From NCBI GenBank assembly GCA_030847615.1, contig JAUMIR010000002.1, positions 241,881,809 to 241,945,808 on the forward strand: 64,000 bases of DNA, in the 5' to 3' direction. Shown piece by piece: positions 10,076 to 21,493 of this stretch. A program made the position numbers and the translations under genes. The stretch is from Gambelia wislizenii (Eukaryota; Chordata; Lepidosauria; Squamata; Crotaphytidae). How positions within the stretch are numbered: the stretch's first letter is position 1; each line of letters begins with the position of its first letter. The notes under the pieces are model-generated. The model had not been told where the DNA came from. It did no database searches and saw only the letters and a program-made list of their open reading frames with translations.

Positions 10076-11060
10076 CATGAGGCAGGGGGACTGCGGATGG
10101 CACGGGTTGCATTTTTGTAGTGAATGATTTATGCATTACAAAGGCCACACCCATGGCCCTATTTGTTCTACCTCCCTTCCTAGGCTTTCTGAACATAAGC
10201 TGGGATAACACCTCTGGAAAAGTGTCCTTCGCTTGACTATGCAAACTGGAAAGGAGCAAAGCCTCTCCAGGCAGCCTGGCACAGGTCTCTGATCTGTCGG
10301 AGCCAGTGAACAGACTTGCTTCCCTGGGCTCTTTTACTGCATCGGACAGCACCTGGCTCGCCTGCCTGGAGCCACACAGCATGAAGGAGGGAAGAAGCAC
10401 AAACCACCAGTGGCCAAAGAGCCAAAGCCAAGGCCACCCAAAGCTCCAGGAATGCCCGGAGCCATCAGGCTTTTGAGGAGTCATTAATCGAGATAAAGAG
10501 AGTGTTCTGCAACAGGTGGGAGCAGAGGGCAGGAAATAAATTCCCCAGCAGGACAGGGCTCTCCCGCCTCCATGGACACAGAGAAGAGCTGCTCCAGCCA
10601 TAAATCCCCCCTTGCACTGACAACCATCTGATGCTCTGACAGAGGGAACAATCCTAAACACATTCCCAGAGGGCAGGAGGCCGCAGCAGCACCTTTGCTG
10701 AGATTGGACAAGCAGCATGAAATATGGCTGTCAGCCCCTGGGAATGGAGGGAAGTGCCCAGCCCTGTCTCTCTGGGGAACAAATGAAAGCAGGAAATCCG
10801 AATATGCAGCCCGCCAAGAGCTCAGCAACAACACAGTCATTCTGACTCAAATGTTTCTCTAGTTGGCAAGACTGGAGAAAGTGCTTCACAGCTCCATCTT
10901 CAGTTCTGCAGAAGAAGATGGCAGAATTTTGGATTGTATGACTTCAGGCTGTAATTTGGGACAGTTACATTTTAAAACACTTTTAATGTGTTTTTTAAAA
11001 AAATGTTCCTGCATATAGTCGATTAACACATCAGAGAGAAAGGTTTAGCATAATCCTTCC
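10076..11060. other. Unique, moderately GC-rich stretch; candidate conserved non-coding element
   Basis: About 10200-10860 is free of recognisable repeats and more GC-rich than its surroundings. It contains a TCATTAATCGAGATAAAG stretch (about 10481-10498) with homeodomain-like and GATA-like words. The minus strand is open for about 200 codons but the translation is Cys/Ser/Leu/Gln-rich, with no domain and no matching splice sites. It lies in the probable RARG intron. An enhancer is possible but unproven. Confidence 0.35.
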
Positions 11061-11143
11061 ACACTTTTTTGGGTTAGAACTCCTAGAATCTACAGCCAGC
11101 AGGACTTACGGCTATGCAGACTGGGAAGTCTAGGAGCTTTAGA
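11061..11143. repeat. Palindromic hAT-like MITE fragment
   Basis: Imperfect arms GGTTAGAACTCCTAGA and the complement TCTAGGAGCTTTAGACC flank CAGCCAGCAGGAC. Degraded member of the ACTACAACTCCCA family. A further half-copy lies at 11176-11232. Confidence 0.5.
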
Positions 11144-11224
11144 CCCAAAGTCACATTTTGGAAACCGTGACCATACTGGTTGGGGGAGATTCAGGGAGAA
11201 TAGTCCAAAAAGTAACTTTTCCAG

Positions 11225-11850
11225 GGTCGGCTCTTTTATTTATAAATTATTTAATTAATTTATATGCTGCCTTTCTCCCAGAAGTGGGAACCAAGGCAGC
11301 TCACAAAATGTCATCTAAAGCGCAATTTAAAAACATCACAATATAAAAATCTAAAATTACATAAAACGTATAAAAGTTAAAAGATAAAAATAAACAAAAT
11401 AAAAATACAAACACACCTTAATAAAAAAGCCCCCCCCCCGTAAGCCCAGCTATGTATTAAAAGCCTGCTTGAATAAAAATGTATTTGCCTGCAGGCGAAA
11501 GGAAAGCAGGGAGGGGGGCAGCCTAGCCTCCCATGGAAGGAGTTCCAGTGGGTGGAAGCAGCTACTAAGGAGGCTCTCTCGTGTCCTCACCAGGTGAGCT
11601 TGTGATGGTGGCAGGACCAAAAGAAAGCCTTTCCTTGAAGATCTTAGAACATTTGCAGGTTGTATGGGGAGATACTGTCTTTCAAATAGTCTGGACCCAA
11701 GCTATATAGGGCTTTATAGGTCATGACCAGCACTCTGAATTGTGCCCAGAAAAGAACCAGTGAAGCTGTTTTAACAAGGGAGTGATATGCTCTCTATAAC
11801 TGGTCCTGGACAGCATTCTGGCTGCACCATTCTGGGCCTTCATCTAATGG
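11225..11850 (-). mobile_element. L2/CR1-like LINE 3' end
   Basis: On the minus strand about 11650-11760 reads QFRVLVMTYKALYSLGPDY and then LKDSISPYNLQMF, the extreme C-terminus of an L2/CR1-type reverse transcriptase (xxYKxLxxLxPxYLxD). A 3' UTR continues down to the T-rich stretch at 11232-11265 with the phrase GCTGCCTTTCTCCCAGAAG. A second copy is at 61712-62135 and a scrap at 24660-24720. Confidence 0.65.
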
Positions 11851-11907
11851 GCTGGTTCTGCTTCAGACTGCTTCTGCAGGGAAGGGCGGTATCTTTCAGT
11901 GAATGAC

Positions 11908-11954
11908 AATTTAAGAGAAACACACTCTGATGGTAATAGTGTTTCTCTTAAATT
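11908..11954. repeat. Compact perfect stem-loop
   Basis: A 16-bp perfect inverted repeat, AATTTAAGAGAAACAC (11908-11923) with its complement (11939-11954), around a 15-base loop. No terminator role is expected in a vertebrate genome; it may be a MITE relic. Confidence 0.6.
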
Positions 11955-13166
11955 TCTCACTAAAAGAAGGAACAAGGCAGGATTCTGCCACCTCCTTCTA
12001 CAAGAGGCAATTTTGGTTCTTTTATTCACTCATGTATGAAAGAAAGCAAGGTTCATATGGGAATAACGATACTGTAATTTGCTTTCATTGTGCCACACAT
12101 TTTTTGGGAAGTGGATCTACCTCCAGGTGTGTTCTCTCAGGTAATCAAAAAACACTAAAGAAAAACCAAACAAGCCATCCCACCATGAAATAAGATACAT
12201 ATCCTCATACTGGGTATGAAAATGAGAGCTCGAACATCTGCTCAGAGGCTGAGGAACAAGGACATAGGTAGCTGTCATAGACTAGGATTATCTGTTCATT
12301 ACAGAGCCTGGCAACATTTACTTTTTGGACTGTTATCTACTCAACTTAACAGAGGTTCTCCAACATCTCATGTGGAGGCCTTTTCCATCACCTGCTACCT
12401 GAACCTTTTCCACTTATACATTAGGGATCAAACTTGGGATTGTCTACATACAAACAGTCTCTTCTGCTGAGCTACAGCTCCCACCTCAGTCAATGCTAGA
12501 TTAAGTGTCACACTGAATATTCTGCAGCGTTGCTCTTGCTACCCTCTAACTCACTACAAGAACCTCTGCCAACATGAGGCACTCCAAATGTGTTGGTCTG
12601 CCTTATTGGAGTTGTGGTCTACCATATCAGTAGGCAGTGAGTGGAGGAATCTCACCTAGAATTCTTCATTGTGAAAATCATGCCCAGTTAGTCCAGTCAG
12701 AGATTTGTAAGAGGCCAAGAAACAGAGAGCAGGAAGACAAACAGCTGTTCACTCTTTGTTCACAACATCTGGTGTTCAAAGGTATACCGTCTCTGAATAT
12801 GGAAGCTCCATTTAGCTGCCACTGTGATAGATTCTTCCATACAAGATCCAACAAGAAAACACTGGTTAGGAGATTGAGATGGATGGCCAGATGATCAAGA
12901 AGCTCATCACTAAACTGAAGCCCCACACATCCTGCCAGTTCTCCCTGACTCCCCAGGGGAGCAACAAGGGAGATATATCTTCAGCAGAAAACAGAAGTCA
13001 TTATGGCAGCCAAAATGCTGAGAAAGGAACTGGTGGTATCTTATTGGCATGAAATGGATGGGAATGTAGTCTTGTATATTCCCAGCACAATATGTCCAAA
13101 GTGTGGCTGAGGGGCTGAGTGAAAGCCAAAATCTAAAGATTTTGTGTTCATATGCTGCCTTTTGTC
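11955..13166. other. Non-coding stretch with one SINE relic
   Basis: No exon recognised. About 12365-12485 holds a degraded minus-strand tRNA-derived SINE whose plus side reads GCTGAGCTACAGCTCC, complementary to a tRNA-Ala-like A box. The rest is unassigned. Confidence 0.45.
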
Positions 13167-13333
13167 AGGCCTGCTTAGAACTTGGATGGGGGACCACCAA
13201 GGAATATTGGATGCTGTAGGCTATATTTCAGAGGAAGGCAATGGCAAACCACCTCTCTGCATTGCTTGCCTACGAAAACTCTATGAAATTCATAGGGTCA
13301 CCGTAAGTCAACAGACATCTTGAAGGCACATAT
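13167..13333 (+). mobile_element. 5S-rRNA-derived SINE (5'-truncated)
   Basis: It starts within the 5S-like head (GGCCTGCTTAGAACTTGGATG, GGGGACCACCAAGGAA, GCTGTAGGCT). The body follows, GGCAATGGCAAACCACCTCT, and then a BovB-like tail TAGGGTCACCGTAAGTCAAC ending GAAGGCACAT. It is not a functional 5S gene: the first half of the 5S region is missing and the internal promoter is mutated. Confidence 0.82.
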
Positions 13334-14962
13334 TCACTCACTGTGGTACATTCAAATCCTCCCTGACTCTCCCCAGAATTGGGGATCCCTGTTAAGTTAC
13401 CACGTCCTTGACAGAACACACATCTTCATTAGATAATTGGACTGTTTTGTATTGCTAATGCAAGTACAGCTGCTTTTTTTACATAACATAGCTATTCATT
13501 CAAAGCCCCAAAGCCAAAAAATACTCAACACCTAAATAGCTTTTGCTGAAAGGAAGCTACAACAGTTATTTTTCTTGGGATTCATGGCAAAATACTTTAC
13601 CCCCCAATTTTGTACGGTGTGACATGCTGCATTTTACTAGAACAAGGGTAGTGGTGGATGGACTGGATTCTTATATCAGCTTAAGGGTGACCACTGTTTG
13701 CAAAGGGAAAGGCGCCAGTAGACAGACAGACAGGTGCTATCCTCCGTATGAATCTGGCATCTGGACACCAGTTTAGCAAGATTTACCAGAAGAAAACATC
13801 CAAAAGTGGGAGCCTACTGACGTAATTATTTGTTTACTATACTTTTAACCAGCCTTTCAATGCTGGTTCATGTGGCAATATATACAGTACAATGAAACAC
13901 ACACAAACTTATGTCAACAAATGTAACACTAGTAAAAGGAGCAATAAAATAATCTTGGGTCTAAATGAGATTGCTAGTCTCAAACAGAGATGTAAATCCT
14001 TGCTTATCAGAGCCTCATGTATGACGAGCTAAATAAATAAATAAATAAATAATTTTTTTTTAAAATCCAATTTTTTTTTCTTCCTTACTTAGTGAGATTA
14101 CACCTGTTTGGGCATTTTTGAACAATTTTTCATATTTTGGGTTTCTTTGTAAAAGTTTCATTTTTCACAAAAAGATTGTACTTTCATGTAAAAAAAAAAT
14201 TGTACAAATATGGTGTATTATAGAAATGACATTTCTACCCCAGTCGTCAATATGAAAAATCATTTTTTTAAATGTACAAAAAAATTTCATAACATACTTT
14301 GACCCACAAAGGCACCTTTTTCCCATCAAGGATAAGGGAATTTAGAAATACTGTGTACCTTCTTAATCCTAACTACTGCAGATCTATTGAATCAAGTGCT
14401 GTTGAATCAACACCTATGTAAATCCCATGGATTTAATGGGTCTTCTCTAGCTGAGGCAAGTAATTATATTTAGGCTGGAGTCTAGGGGTATACAACTCAA
14501 AACCAGCTAAAAATTATAACTGAAAGTGACTGGGACTCTATGTCTGGTTGAGATTTAGGGGGGTTTGTGAGAGGGTCTGGCAGGCATTTCTTACAATACC
14601 AACTCCTCTGAAGGTCTTTGGGTGTGGCAATTGATCATTTTTCACTTAGTTCTTATAGCCACAGGAGAGGTCTGCAAAAGAGACATTGGGATTTGTAGGC
14701 AATACAGTATTTTGCCCACCCCATCTTAGTCTACAGCAGCTAATAGTACAAAAGGAATCAGGGTGCTTTACAGATTAAGGCTCTGACATGTAACCTTTGC
14801 AATATGACTGCTGTCCATCACTCCTCCATCATGACTGACTTGCCATTGCACTTATACAGGTATATACTTCAGTTAATGAAGTAGATGTGTTTCTAGGCAT
14901 TACTGCTTTAACAGAAAATTTTTCAGCGGAAGCAGAAACAGCATGGAAAGAAGAGGGAAAGC
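13334..14962. other. AT-rich non-coding stretch
   Basis: No exon seen. It contains an (AAAT)n microsatellite at about 14030-14052 and long T/A runs at 14054-14300 with several small inverted repeats. The remaining sequence is unassigned. Confidence 0.5.
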
Positions 14963-14966
14963 TTCC

Positions 14967-14992
14967 CACACACACGCACACACACACACACA
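14967..14992. repeat. (CA)n microsatellite
   Basis: CACACACACG followed by CACACACACACACACACA; one interruption. Confidence 0.9.
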
Positions 14993-15574
14993 GAGCAGGT
15001 CAACATGTTTCAGCAATGTTTTTTATCCAACAGTAAAGATAAGTACACATGAAAGGAAACAACTAGGCTAGGTAAACCCTTGTGTAAGGAAATAAAAGGT
15101 TCTTCCAAAATCCATCAAGGGATGACTTTTTCTTCTACCAGTCTCCACTTTGCTTATATTTTGCCATTTTGGTGGCTAAAATCTATGCTTTTTAAAACTA
15201 TGCTAGGGTTATTTAGTGAAGCAGCATTATCAGCTCTCCCCTTGTCTCTCTCTTTTGCTGTTCAACGTGCTCAGTTAGGGATTCTGGAGGCAGCTGCTGT
15301 TTACCTTGCCTACAGCAGCCAGGCACAAATGGCTACAGCAGGACAGGCTAGAATAGAATCTTTCCCACTTCAGGTCTTCTTTACTATATTATTTACTGCA
15401 GACATGGAAAATCTGTGTTTCTCCAGCCCTTCTTCACTATCCTCCCAATGTTGATACTGCTGAAATACTTCCAGCTAGACAAAGGACAAGGAAGAAAAGG
15501 GGGTCTGAACAGATACAAATAAACTCTGGGGAAAGAAGCTTCTGCTAGGGGCTTTGTTAAATGAGGTAGTCCTT
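14993..15574. other. Unassigned non-coding stretch
   Basis: A 124-codon plus-strand ORF spans 15080-15454. It has no recognisable domain and no splice context, so I treat it as chance. Confidence 0.45.
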
Positions 15575-15576
15575 GT

Positions 15577-15808
15577 AGTTGCTGAGTACCTTCAAGTCAT
15601 TTCTGACTTATGGCAACCTTAAGGCCAACCCATAATGGGGTTTTCTTGGCAAAATTTGTTCAGAGGAGGGGGGTTGATTTTACCCTTCTCTGAGGCTGAG
15701 AGAATGTGACTTGCCCAAGATCACCCAGTGTATTTTCATGGCCAAGTGAGCATTCGAACCCTGGTCTCCCAGTGTCCTAGCCCAACACTCACACCCCTAC
15801 ACCATGCA
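15577..15808 (-). mobile_element. Sauria-type tRNA SINE
   Basis: Reverse copy showing the tail side TACCTTCAAGTCATTTCTGA, then TTTTCTTGGCAAAATTTGTT, CTCTGAGGCTGAGAGAATGT and the B-box complement ATTCGAACCCTGGTCTCC near 15753-15770. Nearly full length. Confidence 0.87.
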
Positions 15809-16675
15809 GGTATGCCTGCAATGTGTCAAAAGTCCATACTGTGCTGAACGCTCAGAGTTGCTCCCCTGTTGATAACAATGGCTCAATAGAAGTGCAGCAC
15901 TGGGTTTGCAGGGAGGGGAAAGCAAGCATGTGATCCAGGCTTCTCACATGTTACATACAACTGAGCTGATAAAGCAACAGGGAAAGGCACAAAGCTAATG
16001 TGTAAATCAGGTCTAACTGGTTTACCATAGCAGGAACCATTCAAGAAGCATGTTCCTTATTCAGTGATCTTGGGAAAGTGCGGTAAGTTCAGTGGTAAAC
16101 AAGAACATGTTTTGCGTGAAAATTATTCCCTCTTTCTCTTCACTCTAGGTAGGACTGGGAAAAACCTTTGTCTGAAAGCTTGGAAAGTTGCTGTCTGTCA
16201 AAGTTAGGGATAGGAAAGAAATGTATATTAACTGGTTTAATTTTTAAGTTAGTTTACCTAATTTGTGGTCTTTAAGACTATTAACCAGAATGTGTGCACA
16301 TCTTTCAGTTTCCCATCACTGGGAAGAAACTATAAGCATTAGATTCTTTCTTCCTGTTTTGAATTATACACTAATAAATGCACCCAACTAAAATTATACA
16401 GACGCCTATTACTACGACAATACTTAGAAATGTGCTTTCTCAGGGGGGAAATGCATTAAGAAGCGCATTTATCAGGAAAAGTTCATAACAAAAAATTCAC
16501 ACATTTTCATGTAGGAAGGAAAAAACAGGCTCACAAACAGATATAAAACAAAGATAGGAGGAACTGGCAGGATTAGCATAAATGGAGTGAATTCTAGAGA
16601 TTTTCACATCCTTGTTCAGTACAGTCCACGGGTGGGTAACTTTTGGCCTACAACTTCCAGAAGAGCCTAAATACC
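15809..16675. other. Unassigned non-coding stretch
   Basis: Unique-looking DNA without an exon or named repeat. Confidence 0.5.
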
Positions 16676-16766
16676 CTAAAGGCCTATCTGATCTTAGAAG
16701 CTAAGCAGGATCAATCCTGGTTGGTACTTGGATGGGAGACCACCAAGGAAACCCAGGTGCTGTAGG
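16676..16766 (+). mobile_element. 5S-derived SINE, left half (split by a hAT insertion)
   Basis: The 5S-like head is well kept: CTATCTGATCTTAGAAGCTA, AGCAGGATC, GTACTTGGATGGGAGACCAC and GGTGCTGTAGG. It stops at the target-site copy GCTGTAGG (16759-16766) and resumes at 18255. The retained box-A/box-C-like internal promoter blocks of 5S are recognisable. Confidence 0.88.
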
Positions 16767-16954
16767 CAGGGCCGGTTTAACCTGTCTGCCAAATCAGCAT
16801 TGGCAGGGGGCCCCGAGGTCAAGAGGGGGCCCATGTTGGCCTCCTTAATCTGAGGAAGGAGACAGCCGGGAGGAGCCCCCTCTTACCCTCCTCCTCCAAA
16901 AACCTCCTGCTGGCTTTTTTAAAAAAAACAAACAAAACAGCCTCTCCAAAACTA

Positions 16955-17008
16955 AAGAGAAAGAGAAAGAGAAAGAGAAAGAGAAAGAGAAAGAGAAAGA
17001 GAAAGAAA
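16955..17008. repeat. (GAGAAA)n microsatellite
   Basis: About nine tandem hexamers AGAGAA inside the hAT element. They account for the Phe/Leu repeats of the reverse-strand ORF here. Confidence 0.92.
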
Positions 17009-17121
17009 CAGCAGCCCTCCGTGGCAGAAGCTGGAGGGAGAGGCACGTAGGAGAGGGTGAGTGTGTGTGTGTGAGAGAGAGAGAGACAGGGAATTTGAGG
17101 GTTGTCTCCCTTAGAAAGGGC

Positions 17122-17122
17122 T

Positions 17123-17160
<38 letters not shown>
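17122..17160. repeat. (CTTT)n microsatellite
   Basis: About nine tandem TTTC units inside the hAT element. A short TG/GA tract precedes it at 17058-17086. Confidence 0.92.
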
Positions 17161-17263
17161 CTTTCCTTCCTTGCACATAGATCCCCTCCAGCCCATCTTT
17201 CCAGCTGCTTTTAACATGTCTTGGTTCCTCTCCCCTCCCTTTCCCCCTTGGTCTTCTTCAGCC

Positions 17264-17785
17264 TTCCAACCTATGTTTAAAAAAACCCAAAGAAGGATAC
17301 TCCACCACACTCCAACGCAGTGTATTCCACTTCCAAACAGCTCTTACTGTCAGGAGGTTCTTCCCAATATTCAGGTGGAATCTCTTTTCCTGTAGTTTCA
17401 ACCCATGGCTCCGTGTTCTAGTCTCTGGAGCAGCAGAAAACAAGCTTGCTCCATCCTCAGTATGACATCCCTTCAAATATTTAAACATGGCTATCACGTC
17501 ACCTCTCAACCTTCTCTTCTCCAGGCTAAGCATACCCAGCTCCCTAAGCCGTTCCTCATAGGGCGCAATGGCTTCCAGACCTTGCACCATTCTTCTCAGT
17601 ATCTTTCTTGTGCCCAGAATTGGAAACGGTATTCCAGGTGAGGTCTGACCAAAGCAGAATGGAGTGATACTATTACTTCCCTTGATCTAGACACTACTCC
17701 TATTAATGCAGCCTAGAATCGCATTGGCATTTTTTGCTGCTGCATCACACTGCTAACTCATGTTTAGCTTGTAGTCTACTCTTTA
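17264..17785 (-). mobile_element. CR1 LINE 3' portion
   Basis: The minus strand encodes the C-terminal end of CR1 ORF2: [54 protein letters not shown] and PSLGFFKHRLEG. This matches the CR1 pattern LxxRRLRGDxIxxxK...FxxRxxxxWNxLPxxVVxSPSLxxFKxxLD. The segment lies wholly inside the hAT element. It is closely similar to the copies at 21494 and 60256. Confidence 0.85.
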
Positions 17786-17897
17786 TTTTCTTTGAGGAAA
17801 TCTATACCATTACATTAATTGCTAATAAACAAAAAATATTATGTTAGTGCCTATAACATAGTTTTTAAACTACATTATTGGTGGCAAATTATGTAAT

Positions 17898-18142
17898 ATA
17901 GTAAGCCCCTCTTATCCACTGGGGATTGGTTCGGGGTGGGGGGGGGCGTGGATTCTGAAAACCAGGAATAATAGTGAATGCCATTGAAAATAATGGGACT
18001 TCTGGTTTAAAATACCATAGAGTTGCCTTGGAGGGCCTAGAAAAGGGCTAGGGAAGACACATTTTCTAGGAAGACTCTATGGTAGGTGTGCTGTTTTGTG
18101 TTCCATGGATAATGAATCCATCGATACGGGGGTCCTACTATA
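17898..18142. mobile_element. Tigger-like MITE (TA target site)
   Basis: Inverted ends TATAGTAAGCCCCTCTTATCC and the complement TACGGGGGTCCTACTATA, bounded by TA. Its interior (GCCATTGAAAATAATGGGAC, TTTCTAGGAAGACTCTATGG) is nearly identical to the copy at 23188-23440, so the two are one subfamily. Nested in the hAT element. Confidence 0.72.
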
Positions 18143-18254
18143 ATCTGAACATCCTGTACGGTGAATAGGTTAGGTTACATTGATCTGAGATAAACATATG
18201 GGGGCCCAAAGTAAAGCATTGCAGGGGGCCCCAAAATTCCTTAAACTGGCCCTG

Positions 18255-18385
18255 GCTGTAGGCTACATTCCAGAGAAAGGAACTGGCAAAAGTACCCCTG
18301 AGTATGCCTTGCCTCAGAAAACACTAAGAAATTCATGGGTTTGCCATAAGTTGACAGGTGATTTGAAGACACATACACACACAAA
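18255..18385 (+). mobile_element. 5S-derived SINE, right half
   Basis: Starts with the second target copy GCTGTAGG, continues CTACATTCCAGAGAAAGGAA and ends in the BovB-like tail GGGTTTGCCATAAGTTGACA and GAAGACACATACACACACA. Together with 16676-16766 it makes one full SINE. Confidence 0.88.
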
Positions 18386-19499
18386 TGAAAGAGTACTGTG
18401 TTGCAATGGCCATAATTTTAAAAAAATAAAAGAAACATGCCATTCTCATAATCAATGTTTTAATAGCATGTCATTTTCCTAATCAGACATTTCCACTCTA
18501 TACTTCCAATCCAAAATAAATATTAAACCCTGCTTCTTGACATTTTATGAACAATCATGTTTAAATAAATAAGTGTTTAGTGCTAAATAAATTGCTTTTT
18601 AAAGGTTGCTCAGTTGTTGCTTAGTTATTTTTCAAATGGCTTCACAGTTGAATCAGATTTTTCACTTCCCTACCCCAAGCAGCTTTGCATGCCTATTGGG
18701 TTTGATCAGAACACAGCAGGATAAAATATACAGACAGAATGCAATACACCTGTGACAGTGTGGAATATCAGTTACAACTTCGCTTGTAGCTTACAGAAGA
18801 GGAGCAAGGATGTATTAGCTGTAGGAGCCAACCACCTTGAAACAGCCAGAGATCAAGACTTGATGGTATAAAAATAAGGGGGATAAGGATGTACTTTAAA
18901 CAGAGAAAAGAGTTTACTGCCTGGCTGTAGTCATGAACACCAGTTGTGGAAACTGGGTTCCACAAAGGTATTCAGCACATCTATTAAATCATGAGCTATA
19001 ATTCAAAAATTTCTAGGATAGGTTGTTTGGCTCCAAAATTGGGGGACTGTCTGCTGGAAGTTTTGTGACTATAAAGGGGTTGGGGAGATCCTTATAGAGG
19101 CTCAAAAAATCCACTGCTTCTACTATACGGATTTTTTTCCTTCCCTAGTCCGGATCCCTCTGGTCAACATAAACCAATGGTCAGAGAGGATGGGAGCTGC
19201 AGTCCAAAACACCTGGAGGGACCAAGGTTGTAAAGGGGTGCCCCAACTGTTACTCAGTGATATCTACTAAGCTTGGAAACTAACAGTACATTCCATAAAT
19301 GACAAGAGAACTTGCTTCCAGTACCAGAAGTGATCCCGGCCTCTCTGGATCTTTGCTGCAGCCAGCCAATGTAGTCCTCAGATCTGGCTCTGGCCTTTGC
19401 AGGATCCTCCTTGTGTGGGTAGCCAGTTAAACCTGTTAGAAGGAGCAACCAGCAAAGGAATTCAGGGAGCTGCTTTCATCAGAGGTGGGTGCTTATCAC
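18386..19499. other. Unassigned non-coding stretch
   Basis: No exon recognised. A half-palindrome of the ACTACAACTCCCA family lies at about 19185-19222 (GGGAGCTGCAGTCCAAAAC). Confidence 0.45.
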
Positions 19500-19735
19500 T
19501 GATATTTATTCATTACCTTTATATCCTTCCTGACTTTCTTCCTTTCCTCTGCTGAACTGAAGGCAACATGCATGGCTGTCCTCCTTCTCCACTTTATCCT
19601 CGCAACAACCCTGTGAAGTAGGCCAGGATAAGGAAGAGTGGCTGGCCTGAAATCACCCAGTGAGTTTTATGGTTCAGTGGAGATGAAAGGCTGTATCTCC
19701 CAAATCCCAATCCAACAATCTAGCCACTTACTACT
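19500..19735 (-). mobile_element. tRNA-derived SINE, MIR-like body
   Basis: The plus strand reads CTCGCAACAACCCTGTGAAG, then a TAGGCCAGGATAAGG block and GAAATCACCCAGTGAGTTTT, and ends with the head complement near CCAATCCAACAATCTAGCC. Similar relics occur at 25881, 28689 and 61620. Confidence 0.55.
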
Positions 19736-21493
19736 GAGCACTAACGGATAATAATCCTTTACAAGTGGCTTTCAGCTGGACTCTTCTGAATATGGTAAAT
19801 CTAATTAAAGCTCACTGAGGCTGGCATTTTATGAAAGGAAGAAAATTAATCCCAGAGCAGCCCCTCACACATGATGACGTGGACACTGGTGGCAGAGCTT
19901 AGATGAAGAATTAACCACTTGGCCTTACGGTTTGTCTAAGTAAGGACACTGCCTTGAATCCCCCGTTTGAAACCCACCTTCCTAAAGTTTATGGAGACTA
20001 AGTGTCTTGGGCTGCTTAGCAAAGTGGGCTCTAGTTATTTTGCTGCCTGAGGCAGAGAGCAAATCCTCCCCAATCAGTGCACAGTACCAGCACAAAGTAC
20101 CCAAACACAGCCAAGTTACTTTGGCAGATGATCCAGGAAAAAAAAACACCAAGTGTCTCTCCTCTTTCCCTGACAGTAAAAATAAAACAGCAACATAGTG
20201 AATAACTAACCATTTGCTGTGCTTCTACAACACTCCAGATCTGTCATCTGAGGCAGCTGCCTCCCTTTGCCTAATAATACGACCGGCCAGCACGCCAGCA
20301 CTGCTACTTAGTTGCCAATGCTCACTCTTATCCCAGGCTTTGACCACCAACATGGAACTCAAAAATCAAAAGGTAAGGCCTTGTCCTGATGGTCTGTTTT
20401 AAGCTCCATCAGAGAAGGAAAGAAGGAGCATAAGCACCAAATAAATCCATAGAAAATAAGTATCTCGGCTCCCAGCATCACCAGCAGAGGGGAGGGCTGC
20501 AGCGCTCCCCCAGCATCACTAATCTGACCTATTAAAATAACTTGAGCTAGGAGGAATGTGGGCCACCCCAGCAACTGGCTATACTTTAAGGAGCTCCGTC
20601 CCACAGTTACAAAAACCCAGCATTAATTGGATCCTGCTTCAGTTCAACTGTAGGGAATAGCAGGGTTTGTAAACGTTACTTCCTTGTAACCCCCCCCCCC
20701 ACGACAGCTCCCAGGGGAAGGAAAACTCAGCAAGCACTGACAAGGGATTCTGGGTGCTGTCATCCAGAACAGCAATGTTAAGGTCTGGAAAAGAGAGCCC
20801 AGGACTGCTAGCTCAACTGGACAAGGAGGGAGAGGAGAGGCACTGCTTATCAAAGCAGCATCAGAAACCACTGACAAACTAAGGCAAGGTTCCTCTGAGG
20901 CCCTTGTCAAGCCAAGCTGTTATCTTGCCTGTCATTTCCTGGAGAGCATCACATTTTAGGCCTAACTTAATCCTCTCTAAATAGCTTCTGTACACACCCA
21001 AATAACTGCTTGGAGCCACCCAGGGGAGGAGAGGAAAAAAAGAAGGACCCTCTGTCTGTTTCTCTGTGTTTACAAACTATCCCACATCCAGGCGGATGGG
21101 GGCTGTTCAAGATATAAAGATACAGGACCTGCCCACCCAAAATAAAAAGGGTAAAGAAATTCTGGAGACTCAGCAGGCACCCTATCATGTTGCCCTCCAC
21201 CAAAGAGCTAGGAAATGCTACTTTTTTGGACTACAGCCCCCAAGGTCTCCTGGGAACTGAAACAAAAAAGTAACTTTTCATGCTTTTGAGCTCTGTCATG
21301 TTCTACTTCCTGGTTTCCAAAGACACGCACATGGCTTAGAATCTGTACTTTGCTTGTGAAGCATAGCAGGCAGGATGAACAAGTGCTTTGGTAATATGGA
21401 GAATTCATGTAGTTTAACATGCTTTTCTTTTTGTAGACTTTTTCATTATTAGCACACTTTTAGATCTCAGTAATAATTATTTCTCCCTTAATC
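19736..21493. other. Unassigned non-coding stretch
   Basis: Mostly unique. A poly-C run is at 20690-20700, and a partial ACTACAGCCCCCAAGG palindrome lies at 21226-21258. About 20450-20900 is somewhat GC-rich without an exon signature. Confidence 0.45.

Larger units (their letters stand above)
16767..18254. mobile_element. Non-autonomous hAT DNA transposon, 1488 bp, with perfect 8-bp target duplication
   Basis: The termini are inverted: left CAGGGCCGGTTTAA and right, as its complement, CAGGGCCAGTTTAA (13 of 14 match). Inner blocks GGCAGGGGGCCCC and GCAGGGGGCCCC also recur at both ends. The flanks are a perfect 8-bp direct repeat GCTGTAGG (16759-16766 and 18255-18262), the size typical of hAT. 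No transposase is encoded. The interior holds microsatellites, a CR1 tail and a Tigger-like MITE. Confidence 0.9.

Noticed and set aside
16819..17310. 163-codon minus ORF with Phe/Leu and Lys/Glu repeats
   Set aside because: Translation of the GAGAAA and CTTT microsatellites plus CR1 sequence inside a hAT element.
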